NCBI GenBank assembly: GCA_036398215.1
Contig: DASWHK010000263.1
Location: 1 to 54,657 of the forward strand
Source of the DNA: DASWHK01 sp036398215
GTDB taxonomy: Bacteria; Acidobacteriota; UBA890
Direction of reading: 5' to 3'
Length of the DNA: 54,657 nucleotides
Below the pieces are notes generated by a model. The model searched no databases. It saw only the letters and a program-made list of their open reading frames with translations, and had not been told where the DNA came from. Positions 37,520 to 46,762 of this stretch are shown here, in pieces (the first letter of the stretch is position 1; each line of letters starts with the position of its first letter). A program made the translations under genes and the position numbers.

Positions 37520-39685
37520 CTAACCTCCCTGGTCGCCCTTCTTCTCGTCCGGGTCGGGCTTCTCGGGACGCTCCCACGGCTCCCACTCCTCGCCCAGCAC
37601 GTACTTCTGCATCCAGCGGATCTCCTCGACGTCGCGGATGCGCTGGTGCTTGGGCTCGCGGAAGCCATGCGGCTCGCGCGGGAACTTCATGTAGCGCACC
37701 GGGGCCTTGCCGACGTCCTTGATCGCCGTGAAGAACATCATCGACTGCTGCTCGGTGTCGGTGGTGTCGTTGACGCCGTGGATGAGCAGCGTCGGGGTGA
37801 CCACGTTGGCGACGTGGGTGAGCGCCGACTGGTTACGGTAGCCCTCGGGGTTGTCCCAAGGCGTGCCGCCGATATGCCACAGCCGCACGTCGTTGTTGAA
37901 GCCGGGGCCGTACTCCGAGGTCCAGTCGTACACACCGGCGCCGATCGAGGCCGCCTTGAAGCGGTCGGTCTGGGTGATCGTCCAGCCGCCGAGGATGCCG
38001 CCGTAGCTCCAGCCCTTGACGCCCATGCGCTCGGGATCGGCGATGCCGTCGGCGATCAGCTTGTCGACGCCGTTCATCAGGTCCCAGAAGTCGCCCAGGC
38101 CGATGCCGTCGCCGCGGGCGAACGTGTTGCCCTCGCGCAGGTGGTCGGTGTAGCCGCTGGAGCCGCGGACGTTGGGCGACAGCGACGCGTAGCCGAGGCC
38201 GGCGTAGATGTGGTAGCTGGGGCGGAAGCCGTTGCTGAACGAGCCGGCCGGGCCGCCGTGGATGTTGAGGACCAGCGGCACCCGGTCGCCCTCCTCGTAG
38301 CCGACCGGCAGGTGCAGCAGGCCTTCGATCGTATAGTTGTTCCTGCTCTGCCACTGGATGACCCGCATCTCGGCGAGCTGCAACCGCTCGATCTGAGGGT
38401 TGGCATGGGTCAGGCGGACCGGCTCGCCGCCGTCGAGGCTGCCGACCCAGAGGTCGGTCGGCGTGTCGTTGTTGGACAACGAGTACACGTAGCGGCTGCG
38501 GTCCTTCGACCAGGAGCTGACCCGCATGGTGCCCTCGAAATGGGTGAGCTGCTCGTAGTCGCCGGTCGTCGTGTCCATCCGGTAGAGGTTGGTGTTGGTT
38601 CCCTGCTGTCCGGAGAACAGTAGATAGCGGCCGTCGGGCGTCCATACCGCGCTGCCCGGGCTGCCCGCGAACTTGTCGGACAGGAGGCGGTGCTCACCCA
38701 GCAGCGGATCCATCACCCAGATCTTGCTGTTGCGGTTCATCCATTCCTTGTCGTCGGCGGCCGAGAAGGTGAAGACTCTGCCGTCGGGCGACCATTCGGC
38801 CACTGACTCGGGCGCGTTGTTCTCCGTCAGGCGCGTCTTTTCACCGCTCGCCACGTCGAGAACGTAGATCTCGTTCTTGTCGTTGTCGTTGCGGCGGTTG
38901 CTGTAGCGGGCCGTGAAGGCGATGTGGGTGGAGTCCGGCGACACGTCGAAGCCGCCGAGGATGAATTCTTCTTCGGTGAGCCGGGTGGCCTCACGGCTCT
39001 CGATGTCGAACACCCACAGGCTGCTCCAGTACGAGCGGTTCTGGCCGTTCGGGCCCTCGTCGACGAAGATCGCGTCCTCGCCGTCCTCGAGCCCCTTCTC
39101 CTCGTCCTCGGGGCGCTTGTTCTGGGCCGAGAAGAAGATCTTGGTCTCGTCGTCGGACCACTGGTACGAGCCGATGCCCGTGTCGTGCTCGGTGAGCTGC
39201 GTCGCCTCGCCCCCGGCCGTGCGCATCCAGAAGATCTGCGACTCGTCGTCGACGTCGCGCTTGAAGGTCAGGTAGGTGCCGTCGGGCGAGAACTCGAACG
39301 AGCTGCCGCCCTCCTCGCCGATGTATTGGAAGGGATCGCCGCCCGACGCCGCCACCAGGTAGTAGGTGGTCTCGCGCTCGTTGTCGTCCCAGTTCAGCTC
39401 GTCGCGCGAGTAGAAGACCCACTCGCCGTCCGGGGACATCAGCGCGCCGCCGACGTCGACCATGTCGAGGGCGTCGTCGACCGTCATGGGCCGCGGCTCG
39501 GAAGGCTCCTGGGCGGCGGCCTCCGGGGCCGTTGCATCCTGGGCTGTTGCCTGAAGGACGGTTGCCTGCAGGGCGGCTCCGTGCGCTTGCGGCAGCGCCG
39601 GCCTCGCCCAGGCCGAGCTCTGCGCCCCGCCGACCACGCTCATCGCCAGCATTGCGACCAGCAGAACCGTCAATCCTCTACGCAT
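37520..39685 (-). CDS. exported S9-family prolyl oligopeptidase-like peptidase
   Basis: 721-residue serine peptidase of the dipeptidyl-peptidase/acylaminoacyl-peptidase type. The ATG at 39685 follows GAGGAG and opens a signal peptide (MRRGLTVLLVAMLAMSVVGG). Residues about 60-440 form a WD40/PD40 beta-propeller with repeats such as SPDGEWVFYSRD, SPDGTYLTFKRD, SPDSTHIAFTARY and TPDGRYLLFSG. The alpha/beta-hydrolase domain (about 455-700) has nucleophile Ser in GWSYGGILG, Asp in GVNDTTDTEQ and His in EPHGFREP. It would cleave oligopeptides in the periplasm. An upstream Ala/Gln-rich linker (about 25-55) is low complexity. It is a single gene. Confidence 0.92.
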   Translation of the reverse strand: MRRGLTVLLVAMLAMSVVGGAQSSAWARPALPQAHGAALQATVLQATAQDATAPEAAAQEPSEPRPMTVDDALDMVDVGGALMSPDGEWVFYSRDELNWDDNERETTYYLVAASGGDPFQYIGEEGGSSFEFSPDGTYLTFKRDVDDESQIFWMRTAGGEATQLTEHDTGIGSYQWSDDETKIFFSAQNKRPEDEEKGLEDGEDAIFVDEGPNGQNRSYWSSLWVFDIESREATRLTEEEFILGGFDVSPDSTHIAFTARYSNRRNDNDKNEIYVLDVASGEKTRLTENNAPESVAEWSPDGRVFTFSAADDKEWMNRNSKIWVMDPLLGEHRLLSDKFAGSPGSAVWTPDGRYLLFSGQQGTNTNLYRMDTTTGDYEQLTHFEGTMRVSSWSKDRSRYVYSLSNNDTPTDLWVGSLDGGEPVRLTHANPQIERLQLAEMRVIQWQSRNNYTIEGLLHLPVGYEEGDRVPLVLNIHGGPAGSFSNGFRPSYHIYAGLGYASLSPNVRGSSGYTDHLREGNTFARGDGIGLGDFWDLMNGVDKLIADGIADPERMGVKGWSYGGILGGWTITQTDRFKAASIGAGVYDWTSEYGPGFNNDVRLWHIGGTPWDNPEGYRNQSALTHVANVVTPTLLIHGVNDTTDTEQQSMMFFTAIKDVGKAPVRYMKFPREPHGFREPKHQRIRDVEEIRWMQKYVLGEEWEPWERPEKPDPDEKKGDQGG

Positions 39686-39919
39686 TGTCTCTCCTCGATA
39701 TCGGGGATCTGGATCCGGGCGCATATGTTATCTCCGCCGCGCCCGCCGGGACACTACCGGCCCGGCGGCGTTGGCAGGCGGCGGAGCGGGCGCAACGGGC
39801 GACGGAGGCCGATTCCGCGTCCCTCCCGGGCGCGCACCCGTTCCGTTGAAAAGGGTATCCCCGGCACCGGCCGGCGCAGCGAACGGGGGGACGCGCGCGG
39901 TGCGGGCGCCGTCCGGTTA

Positions 39920-40078
39920 GGGCTCGTGCAGAAATAACTGCGCGCACCGAGGGTGTCCGGGCGCCCTTCTCGCAAGGCGCGCGACCGAGGCATAGCGGGG
40001 CCTATGTCGCAGGGAGCGCAACGCCGCGAGAAGGGATGCACGGGCGCCCGAATGCCGCAGTTATTTCTGCACGAGCCC
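39920..40078. mobile_element. 159-bp MITE-like inverted-repeat element
   Basis: Perfect 23-bp terminal inverted repeats (39920-39942 and 40056-40078; core GCTCGTGCAGAAATAACTGC) enclose a further imperfectly paired interior, where GGGCGCCC and CTTCTCGC blocks reappear inverted. TTA flanks both ends as a direct repeat, as a 3-bp target duplication would. It has no coding capacity. One end abuts the TAA of the UPF0316 gene, so it could also act as a bidirectional terminator. Confidence 0.6.
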
Positions 40079-40648
40079 TTACTTGTGCTTGACCCCGCCG
40101 CGGCCGCCGCGAAAGGCGTAGGCGAGCCCCCCGAGGCGGCTGGTCTCCGAGCAAAACTGGACGAAGTAGAAGACATCGGGGTCGATGGCGCGGGCCGCGC
40201 CGAGGAGCTTGCGGACGTCCCGGCGCTTGGCGGTAGCGTAGATGATCTGGCGAGGGCCGTCGCGCCCCTCGGCCTCGACGGTGGTAACCCGCTGGCCGAT
40301 CTTGCGCAGGGCCGCGGCGATCGCGCCGCCGTCGCCGCTGGAGATCAGCGTCGCCACGCAGGCCCCCATCGCCAGCTTGCGCTCCAGGATGATGCCGACG
40401 GCGTTGCCGGCGGCAAAGCCGCTCGCATAGGCGAGAATCAACAGCGGGAACTCGGTGATGTTGACGATCACCTCCGAGACCGCGATGACCCAGATGACGA
40501 TCTCGAAGAAGCCCAGCGTGACCGCGGTCGTCGTATGGCCATGGATCACCGAGATCATCCGCATGGTGCCGAGCGAGACGTCGACGACCCTTGCCCAGAA
40601 GATCACCAGGGCCACGAGCCAGATGGAGGCGCCCTCGAAGAACAGCAT
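40079..40648 (-). CDS. UPF0316 / DUF2179 membrane protein
   Basis: 189-residue protein with three N-terminal transmembrane helices (about 8-95) and a cytosolic DUF2179 ferredoxin-like domain (about 105-175). Family features are RVVDVSLGTMRMISVIHGH, ILAYASGFAAGNAVGIILE, and GQRVTTVEAEGRDG. The function is unknown; DUF2179 domains occur in YitT-like membrane proteins and may bind nucleotides. The ATG at 40648 has TAGGAG 10 nt upstream, preferred over an ATG at 40687. It is divergent from the PLP enzyme. Its stop touches the MITE-like element. Confidence 0.85.
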   Translation of the reverse strand: MLFFEGASIWLVALVIFWARVVDVSLGTMRMISVIHGHTTTAVTLGFFEIVIWVIAVSEVIVNITEFPLLILAYASGFAAGNAVGIILERKLAMGACVATLISSGDGGAIAAALRKIGQRVTTVEAEGRDGPRQIIYATAKRRDVRKLLGAARAIDPDVFYFVQFCSETSRLGGLAYAFRGGRGGVKHK

Positions 40649-40820
40649 GGTGGAAAAGCTCCTAAATCTCTCTCTAGCCGCCGGCAAGCTGCGGGTGCCG
40701 CGCGACGTTGGGCGGGGCGCACCCGCAGGCGCCTCCCGGCGCCGCCGCTCCCTCCGTCGCAGCGCTACGCCTCGTCACGTTTCCACGACAGCCGGCCCAG
40801 GCGTGTAGAATTCCGCGCGT

Positions 40821-40840
40821 CGGCCCGCGCTTGCGGGCCG
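40821..40840 (+). promoter_or_regulatory. leader hairpin upstream of the PLP enzyme
   Basis: Perfect 8-bp arms CGGCCCGC (40821-40828) and GCGGGCCG (40833-40840) around GCTT, about 97 nt before the GTG start. A TAGAAT at 40806-40811 may be the -10 box, with only a weak -35 (TTCCAC). The hairpin would then lie at the very 5' end of the mRNA. Confidence 0.3.
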
Positions 40841-40936
40841 CGGCAATCCGGCGAGTTACCACCCGATTGCGCCTCTATTGCAATACATGATGGCCGCCCC
40901 GTCCAGCCGACGGCCTCCCGCAGCGGAATTACGACC

Positions 40937-41980
40937 GTGGTTCAGTTCTCCTCAGGCGCCTCCGAGTTCGACCGGTTACGGGCGATCGCCGCCGACCCGA
41001 GCGTGTCGCTGGAAGAGCGCCTGGAGGCCTTCGAGGACCTCATTGACTCGGAGGTCGGCGACACCGACCTGGTAAGGGCGCGCAACATCGAGCGGGAGTC
41101 CGGGCCCTCGCAGCTCTACCTGAAGTTCGAGGGCGGCAACCCGACCGGCACCCAGAAGGACCGCATCGCCTTCGCCCAGGTGCTCGACGCGCTCCGCCGC
41201 GGCTTCGAGGCGATCACGGTGGCCACCTGCGGTAACTACGGGCGCGCCGTGGCGCTGGCGGCGGCCGCCGCCGGGCTGCGCAGCCACATCCATATACCCA
41301 AAACCTACCAGTCGTCGCGCATCGCCCAGATGGAGGAGCTGGGAGCGGAGATCATCCACGTCGACGGCGACTACGAGCGCGCCGTCGAGGTTTCCCGCGA
41401 CCTCGCCGACAGCGAAACCGTCTACGACGGCAACCCCGGCGGCGACAACACCGACATCCAGCTGCGCGCCTACGGGCAGATCGCCCACGAGATCTTCGAC
41501 GACTTGCGCGATGCGCCGGCGGCGGTCGCGGTGCCGGTCTCCAACGGCACGACGCTGGTCGGCATCTACCGAGGCTTCGCCAGCCTGCAGCGGCGCGGCA
41601 AGACCTCGCGGATGCCGATGATGATCGCCGGCTCGTCGTTCAACAAGAACCCGATCGTCCACGCCTTCGTCCAGAATCTTGAGGAGTGCGTCGACCTCGA
41701 GCCGGGCGCCATCAGCGAGACGGCGGTCAACGAGCCGCTCATCAACTGGCACTCGATCGACGGCGACGCGGCGCTGTGGGCGCTGCGCGACTCGGCGGGC
41801 TGGGCGCGTTTCGCCTCGGACAAGTCCATGAGCCGGTACTCGCGCTTCCTGCGCGAGCAGCAGGGCCTCAGCGTGCTGCCGGCGGCCACCGCGGGCCTCG
41901 TCGCCCTGGTCGAGCGGCACCGCGACGAGCCCCTGCGCAACGATCGCTACGTGGCGATCCTGACGGGGAGGAAGGCATGA
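40937..41980 (+). CDS. threonine synthase-like fold-type II PLP enzyme
   Basis: 347-residue pyridoxal-phosphate enzyme of the tryptophan-synthase-beta/threonine-synthase superfamily. YLKFEGGNPTGTQKDRIAF holds the Schiff-base lysine, TVATCGNYGRAVALAAAAAG the Asn/Gly turn, and VPVSNGTTLVGIYRGF the phosphate-binding loop. It is shorter than classical ThrC, lacks its N-terminal domain, and has SNGTT where threonine synthases usually show GNxGN-type loops. The substrate is therefore open; threonine, serine/threonine dehydration, or an amino-acid ligase or racemase partner reaction are options. The GTG at 40937 is a best guess. It heads a rightward cluster with the DUF1611 and PP-loop/creatininase genes, which argues for a specialised rather than housekeeping role. 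Confidence 0.82.
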   Translation: MVQFSSGASEFDRLRAIAADPSVSLEERLEAFEDLIDSEVGDTDLVRARNIERESGPSQLYLKFEGGNPTGTQKDRIAFAQVLDALRRGFEAITVATCGNYGRAVALAAAAAGLRSHIHIPKTYQSSRIAQMEELGAEIIHVDGDYERAVEVSRDLADSETVYDGNPGGDNTDIQLRAYGQIAHEIFDDLRDAPAAVAVPVSNGTTLVGIYRGFASLQRRGKTSRMPMMIAGSSFNKNPIVHAFVQNLEECVDLEPGAISETAVNEPLINWHSIDGDAALWALRDSAGWARFASDKSMSRYSRFLREQQGLSVLPAATAGLVALVERHRDEPLRNDRYVAILTGRKA

Positions 41981-42124
41981 CCAGCGCGCGCTTCGAGGCG
42001 TCGCGCCCCACGTCGCTGGTGAGCGGGCGGGATGGGCGGCGTTCCCTGGTCGCACGGGCGCGACGCTCCTCCTGTTGGAGGTCACCACGGCGGAGCCGTG
42101 AAGACCGGAGGAGGACGGAAGATC

Positions 42125-43195
42125 GTGGCTGAGCTCCCGGAGGGAAACGCGGTCGTCTACTGCGAGGGCGCATTCAACACGCCGAACGGCAAGACCGCGC
42201 ACGGCCTGGTGCGGCGCAGCCGCCGTTACCGGGTGATGTCGGTCATCGACTCGCGTCACGCCGGCGGCGACGCCGGCGAGATCCTCGACGGCCGCAAGAA
42301 GGGCATCCCGGTGGTCGCCGACCTGGGCGCCGCGACGGCGGCGGCGGCCGGCGGCGCGCTCACCCACTTCGTCGTGGGGCTCGCCCCCGACGGCGGCCGG
42401 CTGCCGGCGACCGGGCGAGCGGCGGTAAAGGAGGCGATCGAGGCCGGGTTGAACGTCGACTCCGGCCTCCACGACTTCATCAGCGAGGACGCCGAGCTCG
42501 CCGAGCTCGCCGCCGGGCGCGGCGTGACGCTACGCGACGTTCGCAAGACGCCCGGGCGCGAGCACCTGCACGCCTTCAGCGGCGAGATCGAGGAGGTGGA
42601 GAGCTTCCGGATCGCGCTGCTGGGTACCGACTCCGCGGTCGGCAAGCGGACCACCGCCTGGGCGCTCGTCGACGGCCTCGAGGCCGCCGACTACCCGACC
42701 GAGCTGATCGGCACCGGCCAGACCGCCTGGCTGCAGGGCGCCGAGTACTGCATCATCCTCGACTCGCTGATCAACGACTTCGTCGCCGGCGAGCTCGAGC
42801 ACGCGATCGTCCGCGCCTGGCGCGAGAAGGCGCCGCGGGCGCTTGTCATCGAGGGCCAGGGGAGCCTGATGAACCCGGCCTACCCCGGCGGCTACGAGAT
42901 CCTCGCCGCCGGCCGGCCCGACGTGGTCGTCCTCCAGCACGCCCCGGCGCGCAAGGAGTACGACGGCTTCCCCGGCTATCCGATCGAGCCGCTGAAGACC
43001 CAGATCCGCGCCATCGAGCTGATCTCCTCGAAGCCGGTCGTGGCGATCACGATCAATCATGAGAACCTGGGCGCCGCCGCGGTGGGGGCAGCGGCTCGCA
43101 AGATCAAGGAAAGCACCGGCCTGCCGGCGTTTGACGTGCTGCTCGACGGCCCCGGCGAGCTGGTCGACCTGCTCGAGGGCTACCTGGAAGGCTGA
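42125..43195 (+). CDS. DUF1611 P-loop protein (DgcN-like)
   Basis: 356-residue protein of the DUF1611 family. The N-terminal Rossmann-like part (about 10-140) includes IDSRHAGGDAGEILDGRKKG. The C-terminal P-loop domain has LLGTDSAVGKRTTAW as Walker A and LVIEGQGSLMNPAYPGG as a second signature. DgcN, a member of this family, was reported as a D-glutamate N-acetyltransferase working with an enolase-superfamily partner (DgcA); such an epimerase is encoded at 52055-53119 here. The function in this locus is inferred. The GTG at 42125 follows GGAGGAGG by about 10 nt; ATG at 42032 is an alternative. It is co-directional with the PLP enzyme (145-nt gap) and the fusion gene (7-nt gap). Confidence 0.85.
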   Translation: MAELPEGNAVVYCEGAFNTPNGKTAHGLVRRSRRYRVMSVIDSRHAGGDAGEILDGRKKGIPVVADLGAATAAAAGGALTHFVVGLAPDGGRLPATGRAAVKEAIEAGLNVDSGLHDFISEDAELAELAAGRGVTLRDVRKTPGREHLHAFSGEIEEVESFRIALLGTDSAVGKRTTAWALVDGLEAADYPTELIGTGQTAWLQGAEYCIILDSLINDFVAGELEHAIVRAWREKAPRALVIEGQGSLMNPAYPGGYEILAAGRPDVVVLQHAPARKEYDGFPGYPIEPLKTQIRAIELISSKPVVAITINHENLGAAAVGAAARKIKESTGLPAFDVLLDGPGELVDLLEGYLEG

Positions 43196-43202
43196 TTGCT
43201 CG

Positions 43203-45602
43203 ATGGCCGCGAAGAGAACGAAGAAGGGGCGCGGTGGCAGCGACCCGCTCCGGGCCTTGCAGGTCTGGGACCGGCTCGAGGTCGGCCCGGTCGAGGTGCA
43301 GCGCCGCCGCATCGTCGCGCCCTACCGGATCACCCACGACGGCCGTAGCGAGGCCATCGACCTGATCTACCGCTACGAGGAGCCGGTCTTCGACCCGCGC
43401 TTCCCGGGCGCCGCCAACCTGGCGTCGATGATCGCCGCGCAGGTGGCGCTCAACTACGGCCTCTTCTGCCGCGAGATGGTATTCAACGGCAGCTACGACG
43501 CCCACGATCGCGACTTCATCCGCCGCTACGCGTCGCACACGGCGCGCGAGATCTACGTCATCAAGCTGCTGCGGGAGAACCCCTTCCTGCGCGATCCGGT
43601 GCGCGACCTGCCGGCGGTGCGGCGCGACGACTACCTGCAGGCGCGCCTGCGCTTCGAGGGCGAGCCGCTCGCCGACAACGCCGCCTCCCCCTTCGCCGCC
43701 TTCGCCGACGACACGCGCTCGCGCTACGCGGTACTGTCGAGCGGCGGCAAGGACAGCCTGGTCAGCTACGGCCTCTTGCGCGAGCTCGGCTACGAGCCCC
43801 ACTCGATCTTCATCAACGAGTCCGGCCGCCACTGGTTCACGGCGCTCAACGCCTACCGGCACCTGCGCGACACCGACCCGAAGACAGCGCGCGTGTGGAC
43901 CAACGCCGACCGCGTCTTCACCTGGATGCTGCGGCGCCTGCCGTTCATCCGCAAGGACTTCGCCGACCTGCGCGCCGACATCTACCCGATCCGGCTGTGG
44001 ACCGTGGCGGTGTTCCTGTTCGGCGCCCTGCCGTTGATGGCCAGCCGCCGCCTCGGCCGCCTGGTGATCGGCGACGAGTTCGACACCACGGTGCGCGGCT
44101 CTTTTCGCGGCATCACCCACTACGGCGGGCTGTTCGATCAGAGCCTCCACTTCGACAACGCGCTGAGCCGCTACTTCGGCGCCAAGAGCTGGAACGTCAC
44201 GCAGTTCTCGATCATGCGCCCGGCGTCCGAGCTGCTCATCGTCAAGACGCTGGCCGAGCGCTACCCCGACCTGCAGGCGCACCAGGTCTCCTGTCACGCT
44301 ACCCGCGAGGAGAACGGCCGCATGCTGCCGTGCGGCAAGTGCGAGAAGTGCCGGCGCGTGGTCGCCATGCTGACCGCCGTCGGCGCCGACCCGAAGCGCT
44401 GCGGCTACACGGCGGAGCGGGTCGCCGATTGCCTCGCCGCCCTCGCCGACCATCGCCTGCACCAGGAGAGCGCCGGCGCCGAGCACCTCACCTGGATGCT
44501 CGAGCAGGCCGGTCAGCTTCCGGGCTCCAAGGGCGCCCACCCGGCGCGCCGCCACCCCGAGGTCCTCAAGCTGCGCTTCGACGCCGAGCACTCGCCGTTC
44601 GACGCCATTCCGGCCGACCTGCGCCGTCGCCTCTGGCCGCTGCTGCTGGAGCACGCCGACGGCGCGGTCGAGAAGAAGGGAGGCTCCTGGCGGCGCTGCG
44701 ATCCGCTGTCGCGCCGGGCGCTCGCCGCCCCCTACCCCTACGATCCCCCGGCCGCCAAGGGGCACGCCGCAACGCGCCGCGAAGCGGCGGCGCGGCGGGC
44801 CGGAACGGGTGGCGGCGACGGCCGCGACGTGCTTCTCGAGCTGCTCACCTGGCCCGAGGCCGAGCGCCGCCTCGCCGAGGTCGACATCGCCCTGCTGCCG
44901 GTGGGCGCCACCGAGCAGCACGGCCCCCACCTGACGCTCGATACCGATTCCTTCGACGCGGCGCGGCTGGCCCGCGACGTCGCCGAGGCCTGCAGCGACC
45001 CCAAGCCGCTGGTGCTGCCGCTGATTCCCTACGGCGTCTCCTACCATCACGAGTCGTTCGCGGGGACGCTCAGCGTCACGCCCCAGGCGCTCGCCCGCAT
45101 GGTCCACGACATCGGCATGAGCGCCGCCCGCAACGGCATCAAAAAACTGGTCATCATCAACGGCCACGGCGGCAACATCCCGACGCTGCACTTCGCCGCC
45201 CAGACCATCAACGCCGAGGCGCAGATCTTCACCTGCGTCGATACCGGCGAGACCTCCGACGCCGACGTCAACGCCCTCACTCACACCCCCAACGACGTCC
45301 ACGCCGGCGAGGTCGAGACCAGCACCAGCCTCTACCTGCGCCCTGATACCGTGCAGATGGACAAGGCGAAGCGCTCGGTGCCGCGCTTCTCCAACCCTTA
45401 CCTCGACTTCACCTCACGCCTCAGCGTCGGCTGGTACGGCCGCACCCACAAGATCTCGCGCACCGGCGTGATGGGAGACCCCACCCTCGCCAGCGGCGAA
45501 AAGGGCGGCAAGATGTGGTCGCTGATGGTCGATCACCTGGTCCGCCTGGTCGAGGACCTCAAGCGCCTCAGCCTGGATCAGATTCATCAGACGAAGGTGT
45601 GA
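43203..45602 (+). CDS. MurL-like PP-loop ATPase fused to a creatininase-family amidohydrolase
   Basis: 799-residue bifunctional protein. Residues about 25-500 form an ATP-pyrophosphatase-type module: an all-alpha N-terminal region (NLASMIAAQVALNYGLFCRE), PP-loop SSGGKDSLVSYGLL (Ser180-Ser185), GDEFDTTVRG, and a Cys cluster Cys364, Cys377, Cys380 and Cys383 (CGKCEKC). This order resembles MurL, the ATP-dependent epimerase that converts UDP-MurNAc-L-Ala-L-Glu to the D-Glu form, but also other PP-loop enzymes. After a charged linker (about 505-545), residues 547-795 are creatininase family: GATEQHGPHLTLDTD supplies metal ligands, INGHGGN and HAGEVETS follow. A single frame spans both parts with no internal stop. 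It overlaps the convergent dapC by 16 nt. Confidence 0.82.
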   Translation: MAAKRTKKGRGGSDPLRALQVWDRLEVGPVEVQRRRIVAPYRITHDGRSEAIDLIYRYEEPVFDPRFPGAANLASMIAAQVALNYGLFCREMVFNGSYDAHDRDFIRRYASHTAREIYVIKLLRENPFLRDPVRDLPAVRRDDYLQARLRFEGEPLADNAASPFAAFADDTRSRYAVLSSGGKDSLVSYGLLRELGYEPHSIFINESGRHWFTALNAYRHLRDTDPKTARVWTNADRVFTWMLRRLPFIRKDFADLRADIYPIRLWTVAVFLFGALPLMASRRLGRLVIGDEFDTTVRGSFRGITHYGGLFDQSLHFDNALSRYFGAKSWNVTQFSIMRPASELLIVKTLAERYPDLQAHQVSCHATREENGRMLPCGKCEKCRRVVAMLTAVGADPKRCGYTAERVADCLAALADHRLHQESAGAEHLTWMLEQAGQLPGSKGAHPARRHPEVLKLRFDAEHSPFDAIPADLRRRLWPLLLEHADGAVEKKGGSWRRCDPLSRRALAAPYPYDPPAAKGHAATRREAAARRAGTGGGDGRDVLLELLTWPEAERRLAEVDIALLPVGATEQHGPHLTLDTDSFDAARLARDVAEACSDPKPLVLPLIPYGVSYHHESFAGTLSVTPQALARMVHDIGMSAARNGIKKLVIINGHGGNIPTLHFAAQTINAEAQIFTCVDTGETSDADVNALTHTPNDVHAGEVETSTSLYLRPDTVQMDKAKRSVPRFSNPYLDFTSRLSVGWYGRTHKISRTGVMGDPTLASGEKGGKMWSLMVDHLVRLVEDLKRLSLDQIHQTKV

Positions 45603-46762
45603 CAGTCGCGCCAGTACGGCGCCAGCCGCTTGACGCCCTCGGCGACCTGCGCGGGGGCGGCGGCGAAGCTCAACCGCACGTGGCGGCGGCCGCCCTCGCC
45701 GAAGACGATGCCGGGGATCAGGACGACGCCGGTCTCGTCGCGCAGCCGCAGGCAGAAGGCCAGCGGGTCGGCCCAGGCGGCCTCGGGCAACTGCAGGAAG
45801 GCGTAGAAGGCCCCGTCGGGCGGCTCGAGCGTCTCGCCGAGGTGTTCCTGCCAGGCCGTCTTCAGCGCCTCCCAGCGCGTGCACAGCTCGCCGCGCGCCT
45901 CCGCCAGCACGGTCTCGGAGGCGTCGATGAGTGCCTTGGCGGCGAGCTGCGCCGGCTTCGCCGCGGCGGTCGTCGTGTAGCCGTGCATCACCCGCGCCGG
46001 CCCCAGCCAGCGCTCGCCGGCGACGATCCAGCCCACCCGCAGCCCGGGGGCGCCCCAGCCCTTGCTGACCGAGCTGACCACCGCGCCCCAGTCGCTGACG
46101 TCGCGCAGGCTCGGCGGCCGCTCGCCGAAGTAGAGGTCGCGGTAGACCTCGTCGGAGATCAACAGCACGTCGCGCTCGCGGCAGGCACCGGCGATCTGCT
46201 GCAAGGCGCCGGCGCCGGCGCCCGTGGACGTCGGGTTGCCGGGATGGTTGACCACCACCGCCCTGACCCCCGGCGTGTCGAGGCGCTCGATGATCGCCTC
46301 GGCATCGACCCGAAAGCGATCGCTGGCGGCGAGCGGATAGGGAACCGGCTCACCGCCCGCGAGCCGCGTCAGCGCCGGGTAGGCAACGAAGCCGGGGTCG
46401 GGAACGAGCACCTTGTCGCCCGCATCGACCCACGCCAGCAGCAGCGAGAACAGCGCCTCCTGGCAGCCGATCGTGATGATCACGTCGTCGGGACCTGTCG
46501 CCGCGCCGGCGCCGGAGGCGTACAGCCCCGCCACCGAGCGCCGCAGCTCCGGCAGCCCCTGCTGCGGCCCGTATCCGCACACCCCGGAATACTCCGCCAG
46601 CGCCCGGCGAGCGGGCTCGGGCAACGGCCAGGTGGGCTCGCCGAGGCCCAGCGGGATCTTCTCGGCCGGCCCCCCCTCGCTGATCAGCCGGATGGGCGAG
46701 ACGGTCAGGCCGCGGATGCGGGCGGCGGGAGGACGGGGATCGACGGGCCCAACACTCGTCAT
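45587..46762 (-). CDS. dapC: class I/II aminotransferase, probable N-succinyl-diaminopimelate aminotransferase
   Basis: 391-residue PLP-dependent fold-type I aminotransferase. Signatures: YGPQQGLPELRRSVAGLY, NHPGNPTSTGAGAG for cofactor binding, ISDEVYRDLYFG, and SVSKGWGAPGLRVGW with the Schiff-base Lys. The specific assignment comes from context: its ATG overlaps the stop of dapD by 4 nt, and the next reaction after DapD is transamination of N-succinyl-2-amino-6-ketopimelate to N-succinyl-LL-DAP. Aspartate or alanine aminotransferase specificity cannot be excluded from sequence alone. It is the last gene of the asd-lysC-dapA-dapD-dapC operon and overlaps the convergent fusion gene by 16 nt. 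Confidence 0.85.
   Translation of the reverse strand: MTSVGPVDPRPPAARIRGLTVSPIRLISEGGPAEKIPLGLGEPTWPLPEPARRALAEYSGVCGYGPQQGLPELRRSVAGLYASGAGAATGPDDVIITIGCQEALFSLLLAWVDAGDKVLVPDPGFVAYPALTRLAGGEPVPYPLAASDRFRVDAEAIIERLDTPGVRAVVVNHPGNPTSTGAGAGALQQIAGACRERDVLLISDEVYRDLYFGERPPSLRDVSDWGAVVSSVSKGWGAPGLRVGWIVAGERWLGPARVMHGYTTTAAAKPAQLAAKALIDASETVLAEARGELCTRWEALKTAWQEHLGETLEPPDGAFYAFLQLPEAAWADPLAFCLRLRDETGVVLIPGIVFGEGGRRHVRLSFAAAPAQVAEGVKRLAPYWRDCHTFV

Noticed and set aside
41977..42132. 51-codon ORF starting in an ATGA overlap after the PLP enzyme
   Set aside because: The position is attractive but the product is Arg/Ser-rich with no recognisable pattern and runs into the start of the DUF1611 gene; likely chance.
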